A DNA stretch of 64,000 bases from Cellulosimicrobium sp. CUA-896 (GTDB taxonomy: Bacteria > Actinomycetota > Actinomycetes > Actinomycetales > Cellulomonadaceae): positions 1 to 64,000 of the forward strand of contig NZ_MKKH01000013.1 in the NCBI RefSeq assembly GCF_001942335.1. Direction: 5' to 3'. Positions 23,841 through 34,143 of the stretch are shown piece by piece; within the stretch, counting starts at the first letter, position 1, and every line of letters starts with the position of its first letter. Position numbers and translations under genes: made by a program. A model generated the notes under the pieces. The model had not been told where the DNA came from, searched no databases, and saw nothing but the letters and a program-made list of their open reading frames with translations.

Positions 23841-24766
23841 GTGAGCAGCCAGGCCGAGACACACCACGAGACGAGCCCTGCGCCCGTCGCCGTCCCGGAG
23901 ACCTCGCCGGCGCCGCGGAGGCACCGCGGACCGACGTCGTCGGCCGGCCCCTGCCCGAGTTCCCCGAACCCGCTCCGCTCGCGACGCACGGCCCCGGGCG
24001 CATCATCGCGATGTGCAACCAGAAGGGCGGCGTCGGCAAGACGACGACCACCATCAACCTCGGCGCGGCGCTCGCGGAGTACGGCCGGCGGGTGCTGCTC
24101 GTGGACTTCGACCCGCAGGGCGCCGCCTCGGTCGGCCTCGGCATCAACCCGCACGAGCTCGACCTGACGGTCTACAACCTCCTCATGGAGCGCGAGGTCG
24201 ACATCCAGGACGTGCTCCAGCCGACCGAGCTCGACAACCTCGACGTGCTGCCGGCGAACATCGACCTGTCCGCGGCGGAGGTGCAGCTCGTGGGCGAGGT
24301 CGCACGCGAGTCCGTGCTCGCCCGCGTGCTGCGCCCCGTCGTCGACGACTACGACGTCATCCTCGTCGACTGCCAGCCGTCGCTCGGCCTCCTCACGGTC
24401 AACGCGCTGACCGCCGCGCACGGGGTGCTCATCCCGCTCGAGTGCGAGTTCTTCGCGCTGCGCGGCGTCGCCCTGCTCGTGGAGACGATCGACAAGGTGC
24501 GCGACCGGCTCAACCCGCGCCTCGACGTCGACGGCATCCTCGCGACGATGTTCGACGCCCGCACGCTGCACTCGCGAGAGGTCGTCGCGCGGGTCCACGA
24601 GGCGTTCGGGGACAAGCTGCTCCAGACCGTCATCGGGCGCACCGTGAAGTTCCCGGACGCCTCCGTGGCCGCCGAGCCCATCACCGCGTACGCGCCCAAC
24701 CACCCGGGCGCGCTGGCCTACCGGCAGCTCGCGCGCGAGCTGGTCGCCCGTGGCGACGCCGCCTGA
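23841..24766 (+). CDS. Chromosomal ParA-family ATPase
   Basis: Deviant Walker ATPase of the ParA/Soj family, sited before scpA as in many actinobacteria. It probably helps origin or chromosome organisation and is distinct from the oriC-linked parA. The restored protein is about 308 residues. Seen are the deviant Walker A (CNQKGGVGKTTTTINLGAAL), LLVDFDPQGAASVGLG, VILVDCQPSLGLLTVNAL and PLECEFFALRGVALL. The first 55 residues are an Ala/Pro-rich tail that is broken by one missing G near 23915 (GCGGCC read as GCGCC). Its end overlaps scpA by 17 bases. Confidence 0.9.
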
Positions 24767-25673
24767 CACCGTCGGGGCACCCGAGCACCGCGGCTTCGAG
24801 GTCCGGCTCGACAACTTCAACGGGCCGTTCGACCTCCTGCTGTCCCTCATCACCAAGCACAAGCTCGACATCACCGAGGTCGCGCTCGGGCGGGTGACGG
24901 ACGACTTCATCGCCTACATCCGCGACGCCGAGCGCGCCGCCGAGGCCGCGCGCGCGGCGGGGGAGCCGCACCCGGGGTGGGACCTCGGCACGGCGAGCGA
25001 GTTCCTCGTGGTCGCGGCCACGCTGCTCGACCTCAAGGCCGCGCGGCTGCTCCCGTCGGGCACCGTGGACGACGAGGAGGACCTCGCGCTGCTCGAGGCG
25101 CGCGACCTGCTCTTCGTGCGGCTCCTGCAGTACCGCGCGTACAAGGAGGTCGCGGGCGTCCTCGCGGAGCGGTTCGAGAGCCAGGGCCGCCGCTTCCCGC
25201 GCGTCGTGCAGCTCGAGCCGCACCTCGCGGCGCTCCTGCCCGAGCTCGTGTGGACCATGGGCCCGGACCGGCTCGCCGCGCTCGCCGCCGGCGCCCTCGC
25301 GCCCAAGCCGCCCCCGCCGGGCGTCGACCTGGCCCACCTGCACGCGCCGGCGGTGAGCGTGCGCGAGCAGGCCGGCCTGATCGCGGGGCACGTGCGACGG
25401 CAGGGGACGACGACGTTCCGCGCGCTCGTCGCGGACGCGGGCGAGACGGACGTGGTCGTCGCGCGCTTCCTCGCGCTGCTCGAGCTGTTCCGCGAGGGCC
25501 TGGTCGGGTTCGACCAGGTCACGCCGCTCGGCGAGCTCACGGTCCGCTGGGCCGGTGGCGACGACGACGGGGTCCGCGGCGCGGGCAGCGAATTCGACGA
25601 GTTCGACGAGACCGACGAGACCGACGAGAGCGCGGCGGCCCTGCGGGCCGGCGCCGAGGAGGTGCCCGCGTGA
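24750..25673 (+). CDS. scpA: Segregation and condensation protein A
   Basis: Kleisin subunit of the SMC-ScpA-ScpB condensin complex. The 307-residue protein shows the kleisin N-terminal motif FEVRLDNFNGPFDLLLSLI with HKLDITEVAL, the repeated FLVVAATLLDLKAARLLP helix, and a C-terminal winged helix (GTTTFRALVADAGETDVVVARFLALLELFREG split around residue 215). The tail is acidic (EFDEFDETDETDES). GTG 24750 lies inside the end of parA. The stop overlaps scpB as GTGA. Confidence 0.95.
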   Translation: MATPPDTVGAPEHRGFEVRLDNFNGPFDLLLSLITKHKLDITEVALGRVTDDFIAYIRDAERAAEAARAAGEPHPGWDLGTASEFLVVAATLLDLKAARLLPSGTVDDEEDLALLEARDLLFVRLLQYRAYKEVAGVLAERFESQGRRFPRVVQLEPHLAALLPELVWTMGPDRLAALAAGALAPKPPPPGVDLAHLHAPAVSVREQAGLIAGHVRRQGTTTFRALVADAGETDVVVARFLALLELFREGLVGFDQVTPLGELTVRWAGGDDDGVRGAGSEFDEFDETDETDESAAALRAGAEEVPA

Positions 25674-26416
25674 GCGAGACCAGCACGGGGTCGGCGACCG
25701 CCACCCCGGACGCCGGCCGGCCCGACGCCGCGCCCGTCCCCGACGTGCGCGACCTGCCCGGCGGCCTGCCCGCCGCGCTCGAGGCGGTGCTCGTCGTCGC
25801 GGACGAGCCCGTCCCGGCGGTCGAGCTCGCGGCGGCGCTCGAGGTCCCGACCGAGGAGGTGACGGCCGCGCTCGTCGCGCTCGCGGCCGAGTACCGCGGC
25901 GCGTCCGGCGCCCGGCCCCGCGGCTTCGAGCTGCGCGAGGTCGGCGGCGGGTGGCGTGTGTACTCCGCGCCGGCGCACGCGGACGTCGTGTCCCGGTTCG
26001 TCCAGGGCGGGCAGACGGCCCGGCTCACGCAGGCGGCGTTGGAGACTCTGGCCGTGATCGCGTACCGTCAACCGGTCAGCCGCGGGCAGGTCTCCGCGGT
26101 GCGGGGCGTGAACGTCGACGGCGTGGTGCGCACGCTCGTCGCGCGCGGGCTGGTCGCCGAGGTCGGGCAGGACCCGCACTCCGGCGCGGGCCTGTTCGGC
26201 ACGACGGGGTACTTCCTCGAGCGGATGGGCTTCACGTCGCTCGACGAGCTGCCACCGCTCGCGCCGCACCTGCCCGGCATGGACGACCTCGAGGGCGTCG
26301 ACGGGCTCGCCGACCTGCGCGGCGGTCGGCCGCCGCGCCGGTCCGCCGACGCGGACCGGGACACGTCGTCGGGCACCGCAGCGACGACCGACGACACGGA
26401 CGAAGGACACGGATGA
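25670..26416 (+). CDS. scpB: Segregation and condensation protein B
   Basis: Binds ScpA in the condensin complex. The 248-residue protein has two winged-helix domains (ALEAVLVVADEPVPAVELA about residues 39-57 and LTQAALETLAVIAYRQPVSR about 120-140) and the diagnostic VRGVNVDGVVRTLVARGLV and LFGTTGYFLERMGFTSLDEL. N- and C-terminal tails are low-complexity. The GTG start overlaps the scpA stop, and the stop lies against the rluB start (ATGA), giving an unbroken coupled series. Confidence 0.95.
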   Translation: MSETSTGSATATPDAGRPDAAPVPDVRDLPGGLPAALEAVLVVADEPVPAVELAAALEVPTEEVTAALVALAAEYRGASGARPRGFELREVGGGWRVYSAPAHADVVSRFVQGGQTARLTQAALETLAVIAYRQPVSRGQVSAVRGVNVDGVVRTLVARGLVAEVGQDPHSGAGLFGTTGYFLERMGFTSLDELPPLAPHLPGMDDLEGVDGLADLRGGRPPRRSADADRDTSSGTAATTDDTDEGHG

Positions 26417-27358
26417 GCACAGCAGACGGGCGCCGGGGCGGCGACGGGCCGCGCCGGGGCGGCGGCGCACCGCGGGGACGCGGCGGCCAGCCGCAGGGCG
26501 CGGCGGGCAGGCAGCGCGGCGGCGGGCGAGCAGCGCGCGGGAGGTGCCCCGCAGCGCGGCCGGCCGCAGGGTGGGCAGCCTGCGCGGCGACGTCCCCGGC
26601 GCGAGGAGGAGCCCGCGCGCGACGTGCACGTCGAGGACGGCGTGCGCCTGCAGAAGGTGCTCGCCTCGGCCGGTCTCGGCTCACGGCGCGCGTGCGAGGA
26701 GCTCATCGCGACGGGCCGCGTCGAGGTCGACGGCGTGCGCGTGCGCGAGCTGGGCGTGCGGGTCGACCCGGCGCGGGCCGTCGTGCACGTGGACGGCATG
26801 CGCCTGCAGCTCGACACGTCGCGCGTCACCCTCGCGCTGAACAAGCCGCGCGGCGTCGTGTCGACGATGCACGACCCCGAGGGTCGCCCGTCGCTCGCCG
26901 AGCTGGTCGCGAACCGCTCCGAGCGGCTGTTCCACGTCGGCCGGCTCGACGCCGACAGCGAGGGCCTGCTGCTGCTGACCAACGACGGCGAGCTCGCGAA
27001 CCACCTGGCGCACCCCTCGCACGAGGTGGCGAAGACCTACCTCGTGACCGTCCGCGGGCGGGTCCCCGGCGGCGTGGCCAACCGGTTCCTGCACGGGATC
27101 GAGCTCGAGGACGGCCTCGTGCGCGCCGACTCCTACCGCGTGGTCGACCAGGTCCCCGACCAGACGATGGTCGAGGTCGTGCTCCACTCGGGCCGCAACC
27201 GCGTGGTGCGGCGCATGTTCGAGGAGGTCGGGCACCCCGTGACGCGCCTCGTGCGCACACGGATCGGGCCCATCGCCCTCGGCGACCTGCGTCCCGGCAC
27301 CACGCGCGTGCTCGGTCGTACCGAGCTCGGCACGCTCATGTCCGCCGTCGGGCTCTGA
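26413..27358 (+). CDS. rluB: Ribosomal large-subunit pseudouridine synthase RluB-type
   Basis: Makes pseudouridine in 23S rRNA (RsuA/RluB family; the B. subtilis homologue sits at the same place after scpB). Restored length is about 315 residues. After a Gly/Arg/Gln-rich tail of about 70 residues there is an S4 RNA-binding domain (VRLQKVLASAGLGSRRACEE), then the catalytic domain with LNKPRGVVSTMHD and the catalytic aspartate in HVGRLDADSEGLLLLTNDG, and RNRVVRRMFEEVGHPV. Two bases are missing net near 26525 in a GGCGGCGGG stretch, so the exact tail is uncertain. ATG 26413 overlaps the scpB stop. Confidence 0.9.
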
Positions 27359-27422
27359 CGGCCCACCCACCGCGCCGGCCGGCCGCCAGGCCCGGTCCGT
27401 CCCGTTCGAAGGAGCACCACCC

Positions 27423-27785
27423 ATGCCGGTCCGGGCCATCCGGGGCGCCACGCAGCTCGACGTCGACGAGCGCGACCACCTCTTCGCGCGCACGCGCGAA
27501 CTCGTGCAGGCGGTGCTCGACGCGAACGACGTCGACACCGCCGCGCTCATCTCGATCTTCTTCACGTGCACGCCCGACCTCGTCGCCGACTTCCCGGCCG
27601 CGGCGGCGCGCGAGCTGGGGCTCGGGGACGTGCCGCTGATGTGCGCGACCGAGATCGCGGTGCCGGCCGCCCTGCCGCGCGTCGTGCGGCTCATGGCGCA
27701 CGCGGAGCTCGACGTCGCCCGCGCGGACGTCCAGCACGTGTACCTGCACGGTGCGGCGTCGCTGCGCAAGGACCTCGCCCAGTGA
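27423..27785 (+). CDS. aroH: AroH-type monofunctional chorismate mutase
   Basis: Converts chorismate to prephenate, the branch to Phe and Tyr. The 120-residue protein matches the trimeric AroH fold as in B. subtilis: N-terminal VRAIRGATQLDVDE with the substrate Arg, ISIFFTCTPDLVADFPA, the Glu in CATEIAVP followed by LPRVVRLMAH, and the C-terminal VQHVYLHGAASLRKDL with the active-site Tyr. A ribosome binding site AAGGAG precedes ATG 27423. The stop overlaps cmk (GTGA). Its location between rluB and cmk is typical of this group of actinobacteria. Confidence 0.93.
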   Translation: MPVRAIRGATQLDVDERDHLFARTRELVQAVLDANDVDTAALISIFFTCTPDLVADFPAAAARELGLGDVPLMCATEIAVPAALPRVVRLMAHAELDVARADVQHVYLHGAASLRKDLAQ

Positions 27786-28524
27786 GCGGGGCGACGGCGG
27801 CCGGACCGCTGACGATCGCGATCGACGGACCGTCGGGCTCCGGCAAGTCCAGCGTCTCCAAGGGCGTCGCCCGCCGGCTGGGGCTCGCGTACCTCGACAC
27901 CGGCGCGATGTACCGGGCGGCGACCTGGTGGTGCCTGCGCCGGGGCGAGGACCTCGCGGACCAGGCGGCGGTCGCCCACGCGGTGCGCGTCATGCCGCTC
28001 GTCATGGGGCTCGACCCCGCCGCGCCCACCGTGCACGTCGACGGGCAGCACGTGGGGGAGGAGATCCGCTCGACCGCGATCTCCACCGCGGTGAGCGCGG
28101 TCGCGACGAACCTCGACGTCCGCGCGGAGCTGCGCCGTCTGCAGCGCGAGGCCGTCGAGGCGGAACGCGCCGCCGGCGGCTTCTCCGGCGGGCGCGGCGT
28201 GGTCGCCGAGGGCCGCGACATCACGACCGTCGTGGCGCCGGACGCGACGTGCGCGTGCTGCTCACCGCGAGCGAGGAGGCGCGGCTGGCCCGGCGCTCGC
28301 TCGACGTGCACGGCACGGCGGACGCCGCCGCCGTGGAGGCCACGCGGGACCAGGTGCTGCGGCGCGACCGCGACGACTCGACGGTCTCGCAGTTCCAGCA
28401 GGCCGCCGACGGCGTCGTGACCGTCGACTCCTCCGACCTCGACCTCCCGCAGACGGTCGACGCCGTCCTCGCCGTCGTCGAGCACGTGACCGGGCGGGCG
28501 GTGGGACCGCGCCCCGCGCCGTGA
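27782..28524 (+). CDS. cmk: Cytidylate kinase
   Basis: Phosphorylates CMP and dCMP. The restored protein is 247 residues with the P-loop IAIDGPSGSGKSSVSKGVAR, YLDTGAMYRAATWW, the CMP-binding insert (VHVDGQHVGEEIRS) and VVAEGRDITTVVAPDADV. One G is missing near 28246 (GCGGAC read as GCGAC), which splits the gene just before VRVLLTASEEARLARR. GTG 27782 overlaps the aroH stop and its own stop overlaps the acyltransferase start. Confidence 0.94.
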
Positions 28525-29295
28525 GCGACGGGCGCCCGGCGGCGCCGGGTCGCGACGCACCGCGGGCCACGGCACGGCGCACCGCGTCCGCGCGCGTCCC
28601 GTCGCCCGCCGGGCCGGCGTGGTCCCGGTGGGTCGGACGGTTCCTCGCGCGCGTGGTGTGGGCGACCCGCGTCGAGGGGGCCGAGAACGTGCCGGCCGAC
28701 GGGCCGGTCGTCCTCGCCGCGAACCACACGGGCGTCGTCGACGGCCCCGTCGTGCTCGGGGTCGCGCCGCGCCCGCTGCACGTCCTCGTCAAGGAGGAGA
28801 TGTTCACCGGTCCCGTCGGGTGGGTGCTGCGCGCGGCGGGCCAGATCCCCGTCGACCGCGCCGGCGGCCGCCGCGCGCTCGCGACGGCGCTCGGCGTGCT
28901 GCGCCGCGGGGGTGCCGTGGGCGTCTTCCCGGAGCAACCGCGGGCGCGGCGACGCGACGTCGGCGCGCGCCGGCGTGGCGTGGCTCGCGCTGCACGCCGG
29001 CGCGCGCGTCGTGCCGGTCGCGGTGCTCGGCACGCGCCGCACCGGCGAGGGCGTGAACCGCGTCCCGGGGCTGCGGCGGCGCATCGTCGTACGGTTCGGC
29101 GAACCGGTCGCGCTCGAGCGGGCGCCGGGTGCGAGCGGCAAGCAGGCGCTCGAGGCGGCCAACGAGCAGGTCCGCACGGCGCTCGCCGGGCTGGTCGCCG
29201 AGACCGTCGCGAGCACGGGCGTGGCCCTGCCGATCGACGCGCCGCGGCGCGAGGGCGGGACCGACGCCGGCGCGGGAGGCCGACCTCCCGCGTGA
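28521..29295 (+). CDS. PlsC-family 1-acyl-sn-glycerol-3-phosphate acyltransferase
   Basis: Membrane-associated lysophosphatidate acyltransferase-like protein of phospholipid synthesis. Restored length is 258 residues. Motif I is NHTGVVDGPVVLG (NHxxxxD form) and motif III is VFPEG followed by NRGRGDATSARAGVAWLAL after repair, then VVPVAVLGTRR. Two G residues are missing near 28937 (GAGGGCAAC read as GAGCAAC), right in motif III. In actinobacteria this gene usually sits between cmk and der, as here. GTG 28521 overlaps the cmk stop (GTGA). Confidence 0.9.
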
Positions 29296-29314
29296 CGCCG
29301 CGTCCGGGCAGGAG

Positions 29315-29320
29315 TAGTTT
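29315..29320 (+). promoter_or_regulatory. -10 box of leaderless DUF1801 promoter
   Basis: TAGTTT, six bases, then ATG 29327, with no ribosome binding site. It lies in the 31-base gap after the acyltransferase gene, so this gene has its own start despite the tight operon. Confidence 0.5.
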
Positions 29321-29326
29321 CCAGCC

Positions 29327-29698
29327 ATGGCGGACAAGCCGAGGACGGTGGACGAGTACGTGGCCGCGCTCGCGCCCGACGCGCGCGAGGTCGTCGCGCA
29401 CCTGCGCGAGGTCGTCCACGCCACCGTCCCCGGCCTCGGCGAGCGCATCAGCTACGGCATCCCGACGTTCACGCTCGACGACCACTACCTCGTCTACCTC
29501 GCCGGGTGGGCCCACCACGTCTCGCTCTACCCGGTGCCCGACACGGACGACGGCGACGACGAGCTGGCGCGTCGCGTCGCGCGCTACCGCGACGGCAAGG
29601 GCACCCTGCGCTTCTCCCTCGCGGAGCCGGTGCCGGACGACGTCGTGCGCGACGTGGTGCTGGCCCTCGCGGCCGAGCGGCGCGACGCCGTGGGCTGA
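29327..29698 (+). CDS. DUF1801 (YdhG-like) protein
   Basis: Small cytoplasmic protein of the DUF1801 family, which includes B. subtilis FrataxinX/YdhG-type iron-chaperone candidates. The 123-residue sequence shows the family pattern TVDEYVAALAPDAREVVAHL, ERISYGIPTFTLDDHYLVYLAGW, HHVSLYPVP and GTLRFSLAEPVPDDVVRDVV. Function is not established for the family as a whole. It interrupts the otherwise coupled cmk-plsC-der order, and the leaderless -10 box suggests separate expression. Confidence 0.85.
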   Translation: MADKPRTVDEYVAALAPDAREVVAHLREVVHATVPGLGERISYGIPTFTLDDHYLVYLAGWAHHVSLYPVPDTDDGDDELARRVARYRDGKGTLRFSLAEPVPDDVVRDVVLALAAERRDAVG

Positions 29699-29738
29699 GC
29701 GTTCGGCGCGGGTCGCGCGACCTGGGAGAATCGTCCCC

Positions 29739-31267
29739 ATGACCACACCCGACCAGGCCCAGCCCGGCACGCCCGACGAGACCGACGCCGTCGGGCACGC
29801 GCACGACCCGGAGCCCCACCCCGCGGGCTCGACGCGGACGAGGCCCGCGAGCGCGCCCTGCGCGCCGGCCTGGCGGACTACGAGCTCGAGGAGACCGACC
29901 TCGTCCTGCTCGACACGGACGACGAGGACCTCGAGGACGCCGAGCCGGCCGAGATCCTCCCGGTGCTCGCGGTCGTCGGCCGGCCGAACGTCGGCAAGTC
30001 GACCCTCGTCAACCGCATCCTCGGGCGGCGTGAGGCCGTCGTCGAGGACAAGCCGGGCGTCACGCGCGACCGCGTGAGCTATCCCGCCGAGTGGTCCGGC
30101 CGCCGGTTCACGCTCGTCGACACGGGCGGCTGGGAGGTCGACGTCGCGGGCATCGAGTCGAAGGTCGCCGAGCAGGCCGAGGTCGCGATCTCGCTGGCCG
30201 ACGCGGTGCTGTTCGTCGTCGACGCGACGGTCGGCCCGACCGCGACGGACGAGCGCGTCGTGCGGCTCCTGCGCTCGTCGGGCAAGCCCGTGGTGCTGTG
30301 CGCGAACAAGGTCGACGGCCCGTCGGGCGAGGCGGACGCCGCGGCCCTGTGGAGCCTCGGGCTCGGTGAGCCGATGCCCGTCTCCGCGCTGCACGGGCGC
30401 GGCACGGGCGACCTGCTCGACGCCGCGATGGACGCGCTGCCCACCGAGTCCGCGCACGGCGAGGCGCGGCCGACCGGCCCGCGCCGCGTCGCGCTCGTCG
30501 GGCGCCCCAACGTGGGCAAGTCCTCGCTGCTGAACAAGATCGCGGGCGCCGAGCGCGTGGTCGTCGACGAGCTCGCCGGGACGACGCGCGACCCCGTCGA
30601 CGAGCTCGTCGAGATCAAGGGCGTGCCCTACGTGCTCGTCGACACGGCGGGCATCCGCCGCCGCGTGCACCAGACGAAGGGCGCGGACTTCTACGCGTCG
30701 CTGCGCACGCAGGCGGCGATCGAGAAGGCCGAGCTGGCCGTCGTGCTCGTCGACGCGTCCGTCCCGCTCACGGAGCAGGACACGCGCGTCATCTCCCAGG
30801 TCGTCGACGCGGGGCGCGCGCTCGTCATCGCCTACAACAAGTGGGACCTCATGGACGAGGACCGTCGTCCGTTCCTCGAGCGCGAGATCGAGAAGGACCT
30901 CGTCCAGGTGCAGTGGGCGCCGCGCGTCAACGTCTCGGCGCGCACCGGCTGGCACACCGACCGGCTGGTGCCGGCGATGGAGCGCGCGCTCGACGCGTGG
31001 GACACGCGCATCCCGACGGGGCGCCTCAACGCGTTCCTCGGCGAGCTGGTCGCGGCCCACCCGCACCCGCTGCGGGGCGGCAAGCAGCCGCGCATCCTCT
31101 TCGCCACGCAGGCGTCCACGCGCCCGCCCCGGTTCGTGATCTTCGCGACGGGCTTCCTCGAGGCGGGCTACCGCCGGTTCGTCGAGCGCCGCCTGCGCGA
31201 GACGTTCGGCTTCGAGGGCACGCCCATCGAGATCAGCGTGCGCGTGCGGGAGAAGCGCAAGCGGTGA
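29739..31267 (+). CDS. der: Ribosome biogenesis GTPase Der (EngA)
   Basis: Essential double-GTPase for 50S ribosome assembly. Restored length is 509 residues, the long actinobacterial form with an acidic N-terminal extension ([20 protein letters not shown] in part). G domain 1 has [22 protein letters not shown] and NKVD; G domain 2 has [21 protein letters not shown] and NKWD; a C-terminal KH-like domain ends [11 protein letters not shown]. One C is missing near 29834 in the extension. ATG 29739 follows GAGAAT by seven bases, again leaderless-like. The stop overlaps the next gene (GTGA). Confidence 0.95.
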
Positions 31268-32354
31268 CGGGCGGCCGGACGGCGTCGCGCGAGCCCCGCC
31301 GCGGGGTCGCCGCGCGGGGACGGGCCGTGCGCCTCGGCGTGGTGCGCGACACGGCCGCGACGCGGCACCTCGTGACGTTCCTCGTCGTGACGGTGGCCAC
31401 CGTCCTGCTCACCCGGTTCTTCCTCGCCGCCTCCGGCTACCCGCAGGTCGGCGGGGGAGACCTGCACGTCGCGCACGTGCTGTGGGGCGGGCTCGGCATG
31501 GCGCTCGGGACCGTCGTGCTGCTCTCGTTCGTGGGACCGACGCTGCGCTCGCTCGGCGCCGTGCTCAGCGGCGTCGGTTTCGGGCTGTTCGTCGACGAGA
31601 TCGGCAAGTTCGTCACGGCGGACAACGACTACTTCTACGAGCCGACGGCGGCGCTCATCTACGCGACGGTCGTCGTCCTCGTGCTCGTCGTCGAGGCGCT
31701 GCACGGGTGGCGGCGACACCACGCGGCGGAGTACCTCGCCGTCGCGACGGACCGTGCGGTCGCCGGCGTCGCGGGCGGCTTCACCGACGCGGCGCGCGCG
31801 GAGGCCCGGGAGCTGGTCGCGCTGGGACAGGGGGAGCCCGCGGCCGCGGAGGTGGCGGCGCTCGTGGAGTCGGTGCCGCGCGACGAGGTCGACGTGCCCG
31901 ACCCGGTGCGCGCCCTCGTGCGTCGGGCGTCGACGTGGTTCAACGCCGCGCTCGAGCGCCGGTGGACCGCGGTCGTGGTCGTCGTCGCGGTCCTCGGTGT
32001 CGCCGCCGGGTCGGTGGCCGTCGCGCTGCGGGTCCTGACCCGCGACGTCGACGTGCCCACCTGGGTCGCCTCGGGATGCTCGCCGGTGTCGCCGCGTCCG
32101 TCGCGTGCGTCGCCGTCGGACTCGTCGCGGGCCGCGGCGACCGCCGGACCGGGGCCGTGTGGGTGCGGCGCGGCGTGCTCGTGTCGCTGCTGCTCACGCA
32201 GCTCCTCGTGTTCCGCGCGGTGCAGTGGGTCGGCGTCGCCGGCCTCGCCGTGGACCTCCTCGTCCTCGCGGCGCTCGGGTCCGCGCTCGGCCGTGACGAC
32301 GAGCGTCGGCAGGCGCGCCCCGTGCGCCCGGCGCGCCGCGCGGGGCGGGATTAG
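31264..32354 (+). CDS. Conserved multi-pass membrane protein, function unknown
   Basis: I do not recognise a named family with confidence. Restored length is 363 residues. An Arg-rich N-terminus is followed by about seven hydrophobic helices: two near residues 37-110 ([36 protein letters not shown]), one containing [16 protein letters not shown], one near 137-155 ([16 protein letters not shown]), and three in the C-terminal third. The middle holds a soluble helical segment ([16 protein letters not shown] to [13 protein letters not shown]). One base (probably C in CCC) is missing near 32055, shifting into the frame [19 protein letters not shown]. Translationally coupled to der. Confidence 0.7.
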
Positions 32355-32446
32355 TCTGGCGGACGAGGCTTCTCGCCTCCCGCGTGCAGCAGCCCGCGCG
32401 TGCCCGCCGCACCGGCCACGGGTCGGTCCGCCCCTCGGGAGCCGCC

Positions 32447-32880
32447 ATGAGAGCTGCCACGAAGGTCCTCACCCTGTCCGCCGCGGTCGCTGGTGCCGCG
32501 ACGTGGTGGTCGCGCCGCGATTCAGGTCACCGGCCCGGCAGCGGCGATCCCGTGCTCGCCGTCACGGTGCACCGCCCCCACGACGAGCTCTCCGCGGAGC
32601 TCGCGCGCCGGCACCCGGCGCCGCTCGCCGCGCTCGGCGACGCGTCCGGCTCGAGACCACCGCGGCGCCCAAGGACTTCGGCACCGAGCTGCGCCTGCGG
32701 GTCGATCCCGGGACGGAGGTCGACGTCCACGACGCCCGGCAGGCGCTGCGGCTCGCCAAGCAGCTCCTCGAGACCGGCACCGTCATGCCGCCCGACGAGC
32801 CGCTCGTGCGCCGTCGCACGCTCACGTCGCTGCCGCTCGAGGCGGCGATCCGTCGCGCGGGGACGGAGGGACGGCTGTGA
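32447..32880 (+). CDS. Small exported-type protein next to alcohol dehydrogenase, unknown
   Basis: Restored length is 144 residues. A short hydrophobic N-terminal segment (VLTLSAAVAGAATWW) precedes a soluble part with DPVLAVTVHRPHDELSAEL, a central strand-rich stretch (KDFGTELRLRVDPGTEVD) and a helix ALRLAKQLLETGTVMPPDEP. The layout suggests a SRPBCC-like or anchored helper protein, but this is only an impression. One G is missing near 32651 (GCGGTC read as GCGTC). A -10-like box TAGTCT at 32352-32357 may drive it. Its stop overlaps the start of the zinc dehydrogenase (GTGA), so the two probably act together. Confidence 0.6.
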
Positions 32881-34053
32881 AGGCGCTGCAGTGGACGGGC
32901 GTGAACGACCTCGCCGTGAACGACGTCCCCGACCCGACCCTGGAGGACGACCGCGACGTGATCGTCCAGGTCCGCCGGACCGTCTCGTGCGGGTCCGACC
33001 TCCACCTGCTCGGCGGGTACATCCCGTTCATGCGCTCCGGCGACGTCCTCGGTCACGAGTTCCTCGGCGAGGTGGTCGAGACCGGCTCGGCGGTCACGGA
33101 GCACCGTGTCGGCGACCGCGTCGTCGTGTCGTCCTTCGTCGCGTGCGGCCAGTGCTGGTACTGCCGCCAGGAGCTGTACTCGCTGTGCGACAACGGCAAC
33201 CGCAACCCCGCCATCACCGAGCACCTGTGGGGCTCCGCGCCGGGCGGATGCTTCGGCTACTCCCACGCGATGGGCGGGTACGAGGGCTCGCACGCCGAGT
33301 ACGTGCGCGTGCCCTTCGCCGACGTCGCGCCTTCACCGTGCCCGACGACGTCGCCGACGAGCGGGCCGTGTTCGCCTCCGACGCCGCGTCGACCGGCTGG
33401 ATGGGCGCCGACCTCGGTGGTGTGCAGCCCGGCGACGTCGTCGCCGTGTGGGGCGCGGGCGGCGTCGGCCAGATGGCGGCACGCGCCGCGATGCTCCTCG
33501 GGGCCGAACGGGTCTTCGTCGTCGACCCGCTGGAGGAGCGGCTGCGCATGACACGCCGGTTCGTCGGCTGCGACACCCTCCAGGAGGGCACGGACGACGT
33601 CGGAGCCGCCCTGCTCGAGGCGACGGCCGGCCGCGGGCCCGACGTCTGCATCGAGGCGGTCGGCATGGAGTCCGGCGGCGGGTCGGCGGTCGAGGAGGCG
33701 TACGACCGCGCCAAGCAGTACCTGCGGCTGCAGACCGACCGACCCACCGCGCTGCGGCACGCGATCTACCACTGCCGCAAGGGCGGCACCGTGTTCGTGC
33801 TCGGGGTCTTCGCGGCGCTCGCGGACAAGTTCCCGCTCGGCGCGGTGATGAACAAGGGCCTCACGCTGCGCGGGGCGCAGATGCACGGTCAGCGGTACAT
33901 CCCCATGCTGCTCGAGCGGATGGCGCGCGGAGAGCTCGTCACCGAGCACCTCGCGACCCACGTGATGCCGCTCGACGACGGCCCCGCGGCTACGACCTGT
34001 TCAAGTCCAAGGAGGACGGCTGCGTGCGGTCGGTGTTCCTGCCCCACGGCTGA
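32877..34053 (+). CDS. Zinc-dependent alcohol dehydrogenase
   Basis: Medium-chain dehydrogenase/reductase, probably cytoplasmic, oxidising an alcohol or sugar with NAD(P). Restored length is 392 residues. Seen are the catalytic zinc site SCGSDLHLLGGYI and GHEFLGEVVETG, the structural zinc cysteines ACGQCWYCRQELYSLCDN, and the coenzyme-binding WGAGGVGQMAARAAMLLGA with VFVVDPLEERL. It resembles the glutathione-independent formaldehyde/threonine dehydrogenase-like branch used in actinobacteria next to small partner proteins. Two bases are missing, near 33328 (GTCGGCGCC read as GTCGCGCC) and near 33985 (a C run). Substrate unknown. GTG 32877 overlaps the preceding stop. Confidence 0.87.
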
Positions 34054-34069
34054 GCCGTCCTGACGACGG

Positions 34070-34127
34070 CCGAACCCGGGGTCGTGCGGCACCCCGGAGC
34101 GGGAACGACGCACGACCCCGGGTTCGG
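34070..34127. terminator. 18-bp hairpin between convergent dehydrogenase and kduI
   Basis: A perfect 18-bp inverted repeat (34070-34087 with 34110-34127) with a 22-base loop lies 16 bases beyond the ends of both convergent genes. It is the likely bidirectional terminator of the uronate operon and the dehydrogenase transcript. Confidence 0.85.
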
Positions 34128-34143
34128 CACCGGGCAGGGCGGG

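Noticed and set aside
23841-24766. Plasmid partition system
   Set aside because: No parB or parS-like repeats nearby; the chromosomal scpA/scpB context is typical.
34070-34127. Attachment site or transposon end
   Set aside because: A perfect inverted repeat midway between convergent gene ends is better explained as a bidirectional terminator; no transposase or target duplication is seen.
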